A stretch of 37,249 nt of DNA from Candidatus Polarisedimenticolaceae bacterium (GTDB lineage Bacteria; Acidobacteriota; Polarisedimenticolia; Polarisedimenticolales; DASRJG01), in NCBI GenBank assembly GCA_036376135.1, contig DASVAW010000021.1, positions 1 to 37,249 on the forward strand, read 5' to 3'. Under the pieces are notes generated by a model that ran no database searches, was not told the origin of the DNA, and was given only the letters and a program-made list of their open reading frames with translations. Position 1 is the first letter of the stretch. Each line of letters opens with the position of its first letter. Positions 1 to 9,067 of this stretch are shown in pieces. The position numbers and the translations under genes are program-made.

Positions 1-2018
1 GCCGCGAAATGGCCGAACCCGTCGGAGTCGTTCTCCTGGACCACCTTCTCGACGAGGTCGACGGCCTCCGCGCCGCGGTCGAGCCGCGCGAGCAGGAGCG
101 CGCGGAGGATGCGCCCCTCCCGATCCTCCATCGCGTGCCGCTCCCGCCGCTCGCAGTCCGAAAGCGCCGCCGCATAGGCGCGCCGGGCGTCCTCGGGGCG
201 GTTCGAGGCGGCGTACGCGTCGGCGAGGTTGCGCTTGTGCTCGGGGACGCCGGGGGCGAGCTCGACGGCGCGCGCGTAGGCCTCGATCGCCTCCGGCATC
301 CGGTCGAGGAAGTAGAGCGCGGTGCCGAGGTTCGACGCCGCGTCCGCGTCGGGCCGGGAGGCGAGGATCTTCCGGTAGAGCGGGACCGCGTCGAGCCAGC
401 GCCCCGAGTAGAGGTAGATCGACGCGAGGTTGTTCATCGCCGACGGGTGGTCCGGCTGGTACTCGAGCACCTTGAGGTACTCCGCCGCGGCCTCGTCCCG
501 CTTCCCGAGCCGGACGAGCTCGTACCCGAGGACGCTGCGGGCGAAGATGTGGCCGCCCGGGACCCCGGTTCCCGCCCGCAGCGTCTCGAGCCCACGGTCG
601 ACCTGCTTGAGGCCGATCTGCGCCCGTCCTTCCAGGACGAACCCCTCCCACGATTCCGGAGAGGCGGCGCGACCCCGGATCGCCGCATCGAGGGCGCCGT
701 TCCAGTCCTCGCGGGCCAAGCGCATCCACGCCCGGGCGAACCAGGCTTCCGCGAGCCCCTCGTCGGCGGCGAGGGCCTGCGCCGCGAGCGTCTCGATCTC
801 GTCCGCGTGCGCCGGGTTCCGGTCGAGCTGCTGCAGTCTCGCCACGCAGAGCGCGACGTGCGCCTGCAGCGCGGGGTTCGCGGACTCCAGGGCCAGCGCG
901 CGTCTCGCCAACTCCACCGCGGCGTTCACGTTCTCCGGGCTCGTCCCCCGGGCGAGATAGACCTCGGACTGGTCGAGCAGGCGCTGCGCCTCCGCGTTCG
1001 CGATCGGCCATCGCTCGCCCCCGAGATCCCACCACCTCGCGATCCCCCACGCCGCCACGGCGAGCAGCGCCGCCACCAGGGCGACCGCGACTCCTCTCCA
1101 TGGGACGCCTCGAGGGCCGAGCGCCTGCCGCACGACGCGCGTGGAGTGCCCCGCCTGCAGATGCTCGAGGGCGGTCGCGACGGCGGCCGCACTGCGCGGG
1201 CGCCGTGCAGGCTCCTTGGCGAGGCAGCGGTGCACGATCTCCGCGAATCCCGCCGGGAGATCGGGGCGGTGGGAGCGCAGGGACTTCGGATCGTCGTGGA
1301 GGATCGCGGCCGCGGTCGCGAGCACCGACGATTGGGTGAACGGGGGCGTCCCCGTCGCCGCCTCGTACAGGACGGTGCCGAGGGAGAACAGATCCGAACG
1401 GCCGTCCTGCGCCTCCCCCCGCGCCTGCTCCGGGCTCATGTAGGCGACCGTGCCCGCGGCGTAGCCGGTGCGCGTGAGGCGATCCTCCTCGGAGGCCGCG
1501 GTATCCCCCTCCGAGTCGGAGACGAGCCCGGAGACGCGCAGCGCCAGCCCGAAGTCCACGACCTTCGCGGTGCCGTGTTCGTCGACGAGGATGTTGCTCG
1601 GCTTGATGTCGCGGTGCACGACGCCGCGGGCGTGCGCCGCCTCCAGGGCGCGCGCGACCTGGCTCCCGATCCGCGTGAGCGCGTCCACGGGGAGCGGGCC
1701 CTCGAGCAGCCGTCTCGAGAGCGGCGTCCCGTGCACGTACTCCAGTGTGATGAAAAACAGCCCGTCGACCTCGCCGATGTCGTGCACGGCGGCGACGTTG
1801 GGGTGCGCGATCTGGGAGGCCGCCCTCGCCTCGCGGAACATCCGCTCGCGCGCCACGGGATCGTCCGCGGCCTCCGAGGAGAGGACCTTCAGGGCCACCG
1901 CCCGGCCGAGCCTCTCGTCCTCGGCGAGGAAGACGCGCCCCATCCCCCCTTCGCCGAGGAGCTTTCGGATCCGGTACGGCCCGAGGGATCCGCCGGGCTG
2001 CAGCCGGTCGTTGGGCAA
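1..2018 (-). CDS. Membrane-anchored serine/threonine protein kinase with TPR domain (3' end outside window)
   Basis: Hanks-type protein kinase that should phosphorylate Ser/Thr residues at the inner membrane. At least 672 codons are visible with no stop before the window edge. The start is a TTG at 2018-2016, preceded by a GGGAGGGG ribosome site, and the kinase fold begins almost at once. The glycine loop GEGGMG is followed by the ATP lysine K44 (VALKVL), catalytic HRDIKPSN with D137, DFG with D155, and a MSPEQA activation-segment end. After the kinase domain (about 1-280) comes one hydrophobic segment rich in Val, Ala and Leu, then tandem TPR-like helices to the edge, probably an extracytoplasmic or periplasmic protein-binding part. 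It lies 22 bases after the ligase-acyltransferase gene on the same strand, so it is probably the last visible gene of a Tricorn-ligase-kinase operon. Kinase-TM-TPR proteins are common in Acidobacteriota and Myxococcota. The substrate is unknown. Confidence 0.9.
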   Translation of the reverse strand, partial: MPNDRLQPGGSLGPYRIRKLLGEGGMGRVFLAEDERLGRAVALKVLSSEAADDPVARERMFREARAASQIAHPNVAAVHDIGEVDGLFFITLEYVHGTPLSRRLLEGPLPVDALTRIGSQVARALEAAHARGVVHRDIKPSNILVDEHGTAKVVDFGLALRVSGLVSDSEGDTAASEEDRLTRTGYAAGTVAYMSPEQARGEAQDGRSDLFSLGTVLYEAATGTPPFTQSSVLATAAAILHDDPKSLRSHRPDLPAGFAEIVHRCLAKEPARRPRSAAAVATALEHLQAGHSTRVVRQALGPRGVPWRGVAVALVAALLAVAAWGIARWWDLGGERWPIANAEAQRLLDQSEVYLARGTSPENVNAAVELARRALALESANPALQAHVALCVARLQQLDRNPAHADEIETLAAQALAADEGLAEAWFARAWMRLAREDWNGALDAAIRGRAASPESWEGFVLEGRAQIGLKQVDRGLETLRAGTGVPGGHIFARSVLGYELVRLGKRDEAAAEYLKVLEYQPDHPSAMNNLASIYLYSGRWLDAVPLYRKILASRPDADAASNLGTALYFLDRMPEAIEAYARAVELAPGVPEHKRNLADAYAASNRPEDARRAYAAALSDCERRERHAMEDREGRILRALLLARLDRGAEAVDLVEKVVQENDSDGFGHFA

Positions 2019-2040
2019 GTTCCCCTCCCGCGGCGCGATT

Positions 2041-4683
2041 CTACGTCCGCCCCGCTCGCAGGCGCTCCCACGACGCCACGACGGCGGAGCGCAGCCGTTC
2101 GGTCGTCTCGGTGTACGACGCCTCCCCCGCTCCCGCGGCCCGCAGGGGCTCGCCGAACTCCACTCGCACGCGCGCGCGGCGGTGCGGGAGGAGCGCGCCC
2201 CAGCGGAACGGCCGATGCGGCGGCCACAACGCGTCCACCCCGTCGAGGGCGACCGGAACGATCGGAACGTCCAGATGCCGGGCCAGGATCGCCGCTCCCT
2301 TCTTGAAGGCCTTCGGCGCGCCGTCCACCGAGCGTTCCCCTTCCGGGAAGAGGATCAGGACCTTGCCGTGCCGCAGTCCCCAGGCCCCCGCCTTCATCGC
2401 GCGAACGAGATGCGCGTCGGGATCGACCGGCACGACGTGGAGGGCGCGGGCGGCCCGGAGCCGCCACGTGGAGCGGAAGTACTCGCTCGCGCCGACGAAG
2501 AACATCCTCCGGAAGACGCGGTACGGGAGCGCTCCCGCGAGCAGGAAGACGTCGAGATAGCTCTGGTGGTTCGGGCAGATCACGAACGCCCCGGACGCCG
2601 GGAGCCGCTCGACGCCCGAGGCGCGGAACCCCGTGGCGATCGCGGCGGCCGCGCGCAACGCGCGGGTCAGGACGAACCACCCGATCGTCTGCAGGCGGCG
2701 CGGCTTCAGCAGCGCCGTCAGCGTCGGATCGTCCTCGGGAAGCTCCCCGAACAGCCGGTCCCAGGCGAGCCCGGGTTCCCCCGCGTCGATCCCGTCCCCC
2801 GCGGCCTCGAGTACCGCCCGGATCAGCTCGCCGAGCGTGTAGATGCGTGCGGCGGTCTCGTCGGCGATCCGCCCGCCCGCCGCGTGCTCGAGCCGCGTCC
2901 GCAATTCGACCCGCTCCATGGAGTCGAGGCCGAGGTCGAGCTCGAGGTTCGACTCCGGCGCGAGCGTGGAGCCCGGCTTCGCGACCTCCGCGACGACCTC
3001 GAGCAGCGCGATCGCCTCCGGTTCCCACCCCGCGGCGATCGTCGGCGGCGCGGCGGGGGGCGGGGACGACGCGGAGCGCGCGCGGACCTCGCGCTCGATC
3101 TCGAAGCGCCGGAGCTTGCGGGTCGTGGTGCGCGGAAGGTCCTCGAGCCTCAGGTCGTAGGAGAGCACCCGCTTGTGGCTCGGGAGCTCGAGGGAGGCCT
3201 TCTCGATCTCCCACCGGATCTGCACGTTCATGTTGACGATCCGGTGCGCGCGCATCACCTCCTGGTCGGGGACGACGACGGCGTGCAGGCGCTCGGCAAC
3301 CGGGTCGCCGGGGCGCGCGAGGGGAACGACGCACAGCTCCTTGATGAACGGCGACTTCAGGTACGCGGCCTCCACCTCTTCCGGGTAGATGTTCTTCCCG
3401 GACGCGAGGATGATCACGTCCTTGCTGCGGCCGGTGACGTGCAGCGCTCCGCGGTCGTCGAGAAACCCGAGATCGCCGGTGTGCAGCCACCCGCCGCGCA
3501 GCGTCGCCGCGTTCGCGTCCGGACGGTTCCAGTAGCCGCGCATCACGATCGGACCGCGGAGGAGCACCTCCCCGTCCCCCGCCTCGCTCTCGCGCGGGGC
3601 GATCCGCACCTCGACCCCCGGGAGCGGCCGGCCGACCCCGCCGTCGCCGGGCCGCGTGATCGTCGCCGCCCCGGCGCACTCCGTCAGCCCGTACGCCTCG
3701 AGCACGTCGATCCCCAGGCGCGCGAGGTCGCGCCCCACGGCCGGGTCGAAGCGGGAGCCTCCGGTCACGAGCAGGCGCATCCGCGGGCCGAGCGCCGCGT
3801 GCACGCGGCCGAAGAGGAACCGGCCCGCGTTGATCCCGAACGTCCCGCGCAGCGCGCCGTGCGCGGCGCGAAGGGCGCGGAAGATCGCGCGGGCGGCGGC
3901 GCCGCGCCTGGCGACCTCCTGCTCGACCCGCTGGTGGATCAGGTAGAAGAACTGCGGGACGCAGCAGAACGCGGTGATCCCGCGCTCGGCGAGCGCACGC
4001 GACAGCTCGGCGGAGTTCACCGTCTCGAGGAAGACCACGCGCGCGCCGACCGCGAAGGGGAGGAGCAGGTTGGCGAGCAGCGCCAGCGCGTGGAAGAGGG
4101 GCAGCACGCTCAGGACGACGTCGGTCTCGTCCACGGTCACGACGGAGAATGCCGCCTCGCGCTCGGCGACCAGGTTGGCGTGCGTGAGCACGACCCCCTT
4201 GGGATCGGCGGTGGTCCCCGAGGTGTAGAGGATCACCGCGGGTGCATCGGGGGTCGACGCGTGCGGCGGCGGGAGGGGACCGTCGGCCTCGACGGGGAGA
4301 CCCTCGACGGGAACCCCCGGGACCGCCGCGCGCGCCGCCTCGATCCCGCGCGGCCCCGCGAGGAGCACGCGCGCGCCGCAATCCGCGACGACGGTGGCGA
4401 TCTGCGCCGGGCGGTAGTTCGTGTCGAGCGGGACGGCGACCGCCCCGAGCCGCTGGATGCCGAGGAAGGCGGCGCACCATCGGGCGTCGTTGTCGGCGAG
4501 CAGCGCAACGCGGTCGCCCGGGGTCACCCCCAGGACGGACAGGCGCCCGGCCACCCGCGCGCCCATGGCGTCGAGCTCGCGGTACGTCACCCGCTCGAGC
4601 GCGTCGGCCCGCTGGAGCTCGACGGCGACGCGGTCCGGGAACCGCGCCGCCGTCGCCGCGAACAGGGCGTACAGGTGCTCCAT
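2041..4683 (-). CDS. Three-domain fusion: acyl-activating AMP ligase, acyl carrier protein and PlsC-type acyltransferase
   Basis: 880-residue protein that probably activates a fatty acid with ATP, loads it on its own carrier domain and passes it to a lysophospholipid-type acceptor. Residues about 1-500 are an ANL-superfamily adenylation domain: the P-loop TSGTT begins at 154, GLTEC places Glu at about 335, and HTGDLG and the GKNIYP loop follow. Residues about 555-630 are an ACP; LGLDSME gives the predicted phosphopantetheine serine S588. Residues about 665-880 are a PlsC domain with NHQSYLD (H706, D711) and FPEGERS near 780. A good GGAGAGGGG site precedes the ATG. The gene is 30 bases downstream of the Tricorn gene and 22 bases upstream of the kinase. 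E. coli Aas joins an acyltransferase and a ligase in the opposite order and without the internal ACP. Substrate chain length and acceptor cannot be read from sequence. Confidence 0.92.
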   Translation of the reverse strand: MEHLYALFAATAARFPDRVAVELQRADALERVTYRELDAMGARVAGRLSVLGVTPGDRVALLADNDARWCAAFLGIQRLGAVAVPLDTNYRPAQIATVVADCGARVLLAGPRGIEAARAAVPGVPVEGLPVEADGPLPPPHASTPDAPAVILYTSGTTADPKGVVLTHANLVAEREAAFSVVTVDETDVVLSVLPLFHALALLANLLLPFAVGARVVFLETVNSAELSRALAERGITAFCCVPQFFYLIHQRVEQEVARRGAAARAIFRALRAAHGALRGTFGINAGRFLFGRVHAALGPRMRLLVTGGSRFDPAVGRDLARLGIDVLEAYGLTECAGAATITRPGDGGVGRPLPGVEVRIAPRESEAGDGEVLLRGPIVMRGYWNRPDANAATLRGGWLHTGDLGFLDDRGALHVTGRSKDVIILASGKNIYPEEVEAAYLKSPFIKELCVVPLARPGDPVAERLHAVVVPDQEVMRAHRIVNMNVQIRWEIEKASLELPSHKRVLSYDLRLEDLPRTTTRKLRRFEIEREVRARSASSPPPAAPPTIAAGWEPEAIALLEVVAEVAKPGSTLAPESNLELDLGLDSMERVELRTRLEHAAGGRIADETAARIYTLGELIRAVLEAAGDGIDAGEPGLAWDRLFGELPEDDPTLTALLKPRRLQTIGWFVLTRALRAAAAIATGFRASGVERLPASGAFVICPNHQSYLDVFLLAGALPYRVFRRMFFVGASEYFRSTWRLRAARALHVVPVDPDAHLVRAMKAGAWGLRHGKVLILFPEGERSVDGAPKAFKKGAAILARHLDVPIVPVALDGVDALWPPHRPFRWGALLPHRRARVRVEFGEPLRAAGAGEASYTETTERLRSAVVASWERLRAGRT

Positions 4684-4713
4684 CCCCTCTCCGGGGTGGA
4701 GTCTAGCCCGGTC

Positions 4714-7700
4714 CTACTTCGGTTCCCCGCGGAAACTCTCGCGTCCCTTGTGCTCGACCGGCCCGAAGGCCGGCTTGACCGGCGGGTTCTTCGCGTGCAG
4801 CGCGAGCACCTCCGCGATCCCGCGGTCGAGCTGCGCGTCGACCCCCTTCGCGAGCTCCTGGGGAAGATTGGGGACCACGATGTCCGGGATGACGCCGCGG
4901 TTCTCGAGCCCCCAGCCGTTCTTCGGGTCCCACCACGCGAACTCGGGGTGGGTGACCATCCCGCCGTCGACCAGCGGCTTGTCGCCGCGGATGCCGACGA
5001 CGCCGCCCCACGAGCGCATGCCGATCACCGGGGCGAGTTTCTCGAGCTGCACCGAGTGCGGGAAGATGTCTCCGTCGGAACCGGCGAACTCGTTGGTGAG
5101 GACGACGAACGGGCCGTTGAGCACGCGGGCCGGGTAGGTCGAGATCCCGCCGCCGCGCGACCGGTCGAAGCTGACGACCTTGCGACGCAGCCGTTCGAGG
5201 AGCATCTGCGACACCGCACCCCCGCCGTTCCAGCGGATGTCGACGACGAGCCCTTCCTTGTCGAGCTGCGGGTAGAACCACGTGTTGAACCGCACGAGCC
5301 CGTCGATCCACATGTCGGGAACGTGGAGGTAGCCGATCTTGCCGCCGGTCTTCGAGGCGACGTATTCGCGATTGCGCCGGACCCAGTCGGCGTAGCGCAA
5401 CCCGCCGTCGCCGGGCATCGGGACGACCACGACCTCCCGGGAGCCGGCGGTCTCGGGCTTCGCGTTCACCGTCAGGACGACGCGTTTGCCGGCGAGCGCC
5501 TCGAGGTGCGCCTCGAAGGGGAGCCCGGCCTCGAAGGGACGGTGGTTGACGGCGAGGAGGTAGTCGCCCTCCTTCACGCCCACCCCCGGCTCGTCGAGCG
5601 GCGAGCGCACGTTGTCCGCCGGATCCCCGCGGTAGATGCGGGCGACCTTGAAGGCCGTCCCTTCGCGCTCGAGATCGGCGCCGAGCAGTCCGGTGGGAAC
5701 GCCGCGCGGCTCGACCCCCTGGTCGCCGCCCCAGGTGTACGTGTGCGACGTCGCGAGCTCCCCGATGACCTCCCCGATCAGGTCGCGCAGGTCGTCCCGG
5801 ATCGACAGGCGCGGGAGGAGCGTCGCGTACCGGTCGCGGATCCCCTTCCAGTCGAGGCCGCCCATCCCCGGATCCCAGTAGAAGTCGCGCATCTCGCGCC
5901 AGGCCTGGTGGTAGATCTGCGCCCACTCCTCGCGCGGGTCGAGCTCCACCACGACGCCGGAGAGATCGACCGCGGCCTCGCCGAGGGCATCCGGCGCCGG
6001 CGGCGCGTCGGCGCCGACGACGAACACCTCACCGGGCTTCTTCATGATCGCGATCTTCCCGCCCTTCGCCGCGAGCACCGCGTCGGAGATCCCCTCCATG
6101 AACGGCTTCGCCTTCTTCTTCTCGAGGTCGAAGATCATCAGGGTCGCTTCGGGCCCTGCTTCCTCGAAGAGGCCGGGCTGCTCCGCCATGCCCTTGGGCG
6201 GCAAGGCGGCCCAGAAGACCGCCTTCGCGGTCGCGAACATCCCGACGTAGTAGCCGCGGTCCACCGGGAAGGCGACGATGCGGTCGGCGATCCCGTCGAG
6301 GTCGATCGCGACGGGCTTCGGAGGTTCGTCCTTCTTGGCTTCGTCCCCCTTCTTCTTGTCCTCGTCCTTCTTCTTGCCCTCCTCTTTCTTCTTCTCGTCG
6401 TCCTTGGGGGGCAGCCCCGCGAGCTCCGCGAAGGGGTTCGGCACGTCCCTGCGCAGCGCGACGGCGAAGGGTTTGGTCTGCCGGTAGTCGACGTTGTTCC
6501 AGTCGACGTTCCCGACGATCGGGTTCGTGAAGCGGTCGCTGAGGAAGTAGAGGTAGCGGCCGTCCGGGTCCCACGCCGGCGAATGGTCGTTCGTGGTCGC
6601 CGTGGTCACGCGCACGACCTTCGCCCCGGTCGTGTCGTAGACGAAGATCGACGCGTAGTCGTTGTCCTCGACCTTGGAGTACGCCAGCCAGCGCCCGTCG
6701 GGGCTCCAGGCGTAGCCACGGATCTCGGCCTGGTTCGAGCGATCGACCTTCACCGGAGCGCCGCCCGCGGCCGGGATCACCCACAGGGTCTGCGTGCCGT
6801 CGGAGTAGGCGATCCACTTCCCGTCGGGGGACGGGGCCGGAGCGAAGTGCCAGCTCCCCTCGGCCGGCGGCTTGACCGTCTTCGCGTCGCCGCGTCCCCA
6901 CGCGTCGATCGTGCGAATCTCCTCCTCGCGGGAGGCGTCGGTGACGTACACGATCGACTTCCCGTCGTGGGAGAACGACGCCGCGCGCTCGCGCGCGCCG
7001 CTTCCGCGGGTGACGGGGAGGGTGACGCCCTTCTTGACCGGGACCGAGAAGATCTCGCCCCGGGTGACGATCGCCAGGCGCTCGCCGTCGGGGGAGAGGT
7101 CCAGCCCGCTCATGAAGCGCACCGCGTCCGAGTACCGGACCCGCGCGAGAACGCGGTCGCTCGGGAGGTCGATCGCGACCTTCGCCTGCTTCCCGGAGGC
7201 CGGGTCGAAGACGTGCACGTCGCCGGCGAGGACGAACGCGATGCGCCCGTCGGGGGCCATCGAAGGCGTGCGGACGTCCCACGGCGCGACGTCGGTCTGC
7301 CGCTTGCGGTCGGAGCCGTCGGGGAGCATCGACCAGAGGTTCGCGGTCCCCCCCTTGTCGCTGAGGAACCAGACCCGGCCGCCGTGCCACATCGGGAAGG
7401 CGTCGGTTCCCTCGAAGTTCGTCACGTTCTTGAAGTCGGCCTTCGACGGATCGCCGACCCAGATGTCGGAGGCGGTGCCGCCGCGATACCGCTTCCAGGT
7501 GAAGTTCTCCGTGACCGTGCGCGTGAACGCCCACCTTCCGGTCGAGGGCTCGATCGCGAGCCGCCCCGCCCATCCGAGCGGGAGCTTCGACGCGTCGCCC
7601 CCTCCGGCGGGGATCTGGAAGAGCTCCGGGTCGCCGTGGGGCATCTCGCGATTGCTCCGGACGAGAATGAACTTCCCGTCGGGGGTCCAGCCGACGACGA

Positions 7701-8016
7701 GGTCCGCGGCCGGGTGCCAGGTCAGCCGCCTGGGCTCGCCGCCAGCGATCGGCACGACGAACGCGTCGGCGTTGCCGTCGTAGGCGCCCGTGAACGCGAC
7801 CCACTTCCCGTCGGGGGAGATGGCGGGGAACGACTCGAACCCCGGGTGCACGGTGAGGCGCCGCGCGACGCCCCCCTTGGCGCTCGCCGTCCAGAGGTCG
7901 CCCTCCGCGGCGAAAACGATCGTGTCGCCGTTCAGGACGGGTTGGCGAAGGTAACCCTCCGCCGGAAAAGCGGACGTGGCGAAAAGGAACGCGAGCGCGA
8001 TCCCAAGTCGGCGCAT
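4714..8016 (-). CDS. Exported Tricorn-type peptidase (beta-propellers, PDZ, S41-like catalytic core)
   Basis: 1100-residue homologue of Tricorn protease, predicted to degrade peptides outside the cytoplasm. The ATG at 8016 follows a GGAGGAGGG site and starts a signal peptide (MRRLGIALAFLF, then SAFPAEG). Repeated PD40-like blades with DGK and SPDG motifs fill roughly residues 25-690, followed by a helical C1 region, a PDZ domain (about 770-860) and the S41-like C2 core. The catalytic tetrad of Thermoplasma Tricorn (S745, H746, S965, E1023) has clear counterparts here: S757-H758 in TSHTY, S980-D981 in GSDGD, and E1038 in LENRG. A Lys/Glu/Asp-rich stretch at about 537-569 interrupts the second propeller. 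Thermoplasma Tricorn is cytoplasmic; the signal peptide here argues for a periplasmic enzyme. It is the first gene of the minus-strand run that includes the ligase fusion and the kinase. Confidence 0.93.
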   Translation of the reverse strand: MRRLGIALAFLFATSAFPAEGYLRQPVLNGDTIVFAAEGDLWTASAKGGVARRLTVHPGFESFPAISPDGKWVAFTGAYDGNADAFVVPIAGGEPRRLTWHPAADLVVGWTPDGKFILVRSNREMPHGDPELFQIPAGGGDASKLPLGWAGRLAIEPSTGRWAFTRTVTENFTWKRYRGGTASDIWVGDPSKADFKNVTNFEGTDAFPMWHGGRVWFLSDKGGTANLWSMLPDGSDRKRQTDVAPWDVRTPSMAPDGRIAFVLAGDVHVFDPASGKQAKVAIDLPSDRVLARVRYSDAVRFMSGLDLSPDGERLAIVTRGEIFSVPVKKGVTLPVTRGSGARERAASFSHDGKSIVYVTDASREEEIRTIDAWGRGDAKTVKPPAEGSWHFAPAPSPDGKWIAYSDGTQTLWVIPAAGGAPVKVDRSNQAEIRGYAWSPDGRWLAYSKVEDNDYASIFVYDTTGAKVVRVTTATTNDHSPAWDPDGRYLYFLSDRFTNPIVGNVDWNNVDYRQTKPFAVALRRDVPNPFAELAGLPPKDDEKKKEEGKKKDEDKKKGDEAKKDEPPKPVAIDLDGIADRIVAFPVDRGYYVGMFATAKAVFWAALPPKGMAEQPGLFEEAGPEATLMIFDLEKKKAKPFMEGISDAVLAAKGGKIAIMKKPGEVFVVGADAPPAPDALGEAAVDLSGVVVELDPREEWAQIYHQAWREMRDFYWDPGMGGLDWKGIRDRYATLLPRLSIRDDLRDLIGEVIGELATSHTYTWGGDQGVEPRGVPTGLLGADLEREGTAFKVARIYRGDPADNVRSPLDEPGVGVKEGDYLLAVNHRPFEAGLPFEAHLEALAGKRVVLTVNAKPETAGSREVVVVPMPGDGGLRYADWVRRNREYVASKTGGKIGYLHVPDMWIDGLVRFNTWFYPQLDKEGLVVDIRWNGGGAVSQMLLERLRRKVVSFDRSRGGGISTYPARVLNGPFVVLTNEFAGSDGDIFPHSVQLEKLAPVIGMRSWGGVVGIRGDKPLVDGGMVTHPEFAWWDPKNGWGLENRGVIPDIVVPNLPQELAKGVDAQLDRGIAEVLALHAKNPPVKPAFGPVEHKGRESFRGEPK
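6311..6408 (-). repeat. Lysine/acid-rich low-complexity insert inside the Tricorn gene
   Basis: About 33 codons of the Tricorn gene, residues roughly 537-569, encode almost only Lys, Glu, Asp and Gly, as imperfect repeats of a KKKxE/D pattern. On the plus strand this appears as repeated CTTCTTC and TCCTTC runs. It lies within the second propeller and is probably a surface loop. Such charged loops occur in exported Tricorn-like proteins. It stays in frame, so it does not break the gene. Confidence 0.75.
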
Positions 8017-8181
8017 GAAACCCTCCTCCGAGGCCGGGTACGAAGGAGGGATGTTACGCGCGGGCACCAACCCCGGTTGCCGTTGGACGACTCTTTGTTG
8101 CAGGGAGACGGTGTTCTCGGGGGGGCGAGCGCCGTGGAGTCGGGCTTCGAGGGCGGAACCGCCATCGGCTACGATGCGCGC
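8017..8181. promoter_or_regulatory. Divergent intergenic region between the Tricorn and zinc-ribbon genes
   Basis: This 165-base gap must hold the promoters of both neighbours. The Tricorn ribosome site is visible as CCCTCCTCC at 8021-8029 (plus strand). A TAACAT hexamer on the minus strand (8056-8051) could be a -10 element, but no convincing -35 sits at the right distance. No clear ribosome site is seen for the zinc-ribbon gene. Confidence 0.4.
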
Positions 8182-9066
8182 GTGCGCCGCCTGATCCGCT
8201 GCCCCTCCTGCAACCGCCAGTACGACGCGACCGCTCGCGCCGCCGGCGACTTCGTCCGCTGCCGTTGCGGGAGCCGCGTCCCGGTCGGCGGAGACCCTCC
8301 CCGCGACGCCGCGGTCGTCCGCTGTGCGTCGTGCGGCGCCCCGCGGGAGGGGGCCGCTCCGGCGTGCCGATACTGCGGCTCCGACTTCACCATTCACGAG
8401 CAGGACCTCCTGACGATCTGCCCCGCGTGCCTCGCGCGGATCTCGAGCAAGGCGCGGTATTGCCACCACTGCGCCACCGCGATCGCCCCGGAAGAGATCG
8501 GCGGGGAGGAGACCGAGCGGCACTGCCCCGCCTGCGGAGACGGGAAGCGCCTGCGTTCCCGCGCGCTCGGCGCCGAGGGGATCTCGGTCCTCGAGTGCGT
8601 GCGCTGCGCGGGGTTGTGGCTTTCGACCGAGGCGTTCCAGGCCCTTCGCGACCGGACGCTGCAGGCGACGGATCCGTCCCCCGACCCGGCGACCGTGCGC
8701 GCGGAAACGCGGCGCCGGGCGAACCCGACCCCCGCGAAGGGGCGGATGTACCGGAAGTGCCCCGTCTGCGCGGAGCTGATGACCCGGATCAACTACGCGA
8801 AGCGAAGCGGGATCCTGCTCGACCGGTGCGCGCTGCACGGGATCTGGTTCGACGCGCAGGAGCTCGAGGCCGCCCTTCGCTGGATTCGCATCGGCGGGGA
8901 GCGGCTCGCCAGGGAACGGGACCTCCGCGAGGAGCGGGAGCGGGAATCGCTCCGGCGGTTCCGGGTCGAGCCGAAGGACCCGAACGACCCGCGCGCGGAC
9001 ACGAACGCGTGGGGCGAGGAGCGGCACAACGTCGTGCCCTGGATTCTCGGGAAGCTCTTCGGCTGA
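8182..9066 (+). CDS. Multi-zinc-ribbon protein with TFIIB-type zinc finger modules
   Basis: 294-residue cytoplasmic protein built from Cys-rich metal sites. Visible pairs are CPSC with CRC, CASC with CRYC, CPAC with CHHC (zinc-ribbon knuckles), then CPAC with CVRC ahead of GLWLS, and CPVC with DRCALHGIWFD. The last two match the zf-TFIIB family, in which a zinc ribbon is followed by a G(L/I)W turn. The C-terminal 70 residues are charged and helical. The GTG at 8182 is chosen because the first zinc knuckle follows within a few codons; an in-frame GTG at 8134 would add 16 residues, and neither has a strong ribosome site. The gene ends one base before the convergent PPK2 stop. The function of the bacterial family is unknown; nucleic-acid or protein binding is only a guess. 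Confidence 0.82.
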   Translation: MRRLIRCPSCNRQYDATARAAGDFVRCRCGSRVPVGGDPPRDAAVVRCASCGAPREGAAPACRYCGSDFTIHEQDLLTICPACLARISSKARYCHHCATAIAPEEIGGEETERHCPACGDGKRLRSRALGAEGISVLECVRCAGLWLSTEAFQALRDRTLQATDPSPDPATVRAETRRRANPTPAKGRMYRKCPVCAELMTRINYAKRSGILLDRCALHGIWFDAQELEAALRWIRIGGERLARERDLREERERESLRRFRVEPKDPNDPRADTNAWGEERHNVVPWILGKLFG

Positions 9067-9067
9067 G

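Noticed and set aside
9-2306. A 765-codon plus-strand frame at the left edge
   Set aside because: It is antisense to the kinase, which has full catalytic motifs, and reads as low-complexity Arg/Glu/Val sequence.
6311-6408. Repeated CTTCTTC runs that looked like a short tandem repeat array
   Set aside because: They are Lys codons of an in-frame charged loop in the Tricorn gene, with irregular units.
1468-8181. A very long plus-strand open frame antisense to the kinase, ligase fusion and Tricorn genes
   Set aside because: Its sequence is Arg/Pro/Ala-rich with no domain, and it is the mirror of three well-supported minus-strand genes. High GC removes stop codons in shadow frames. Only its end, from 8182, is a real gene.
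8051-8194. A 47-codon, Cys-containing small frame overlapping the zinc-ribbon start, with AAGGAGG next to its ATG
   Set aside because: The ribosome site is only one base from the ATG, too close to work, and the frame has no known match. A leader peptide cannot be excluded but is not supported.
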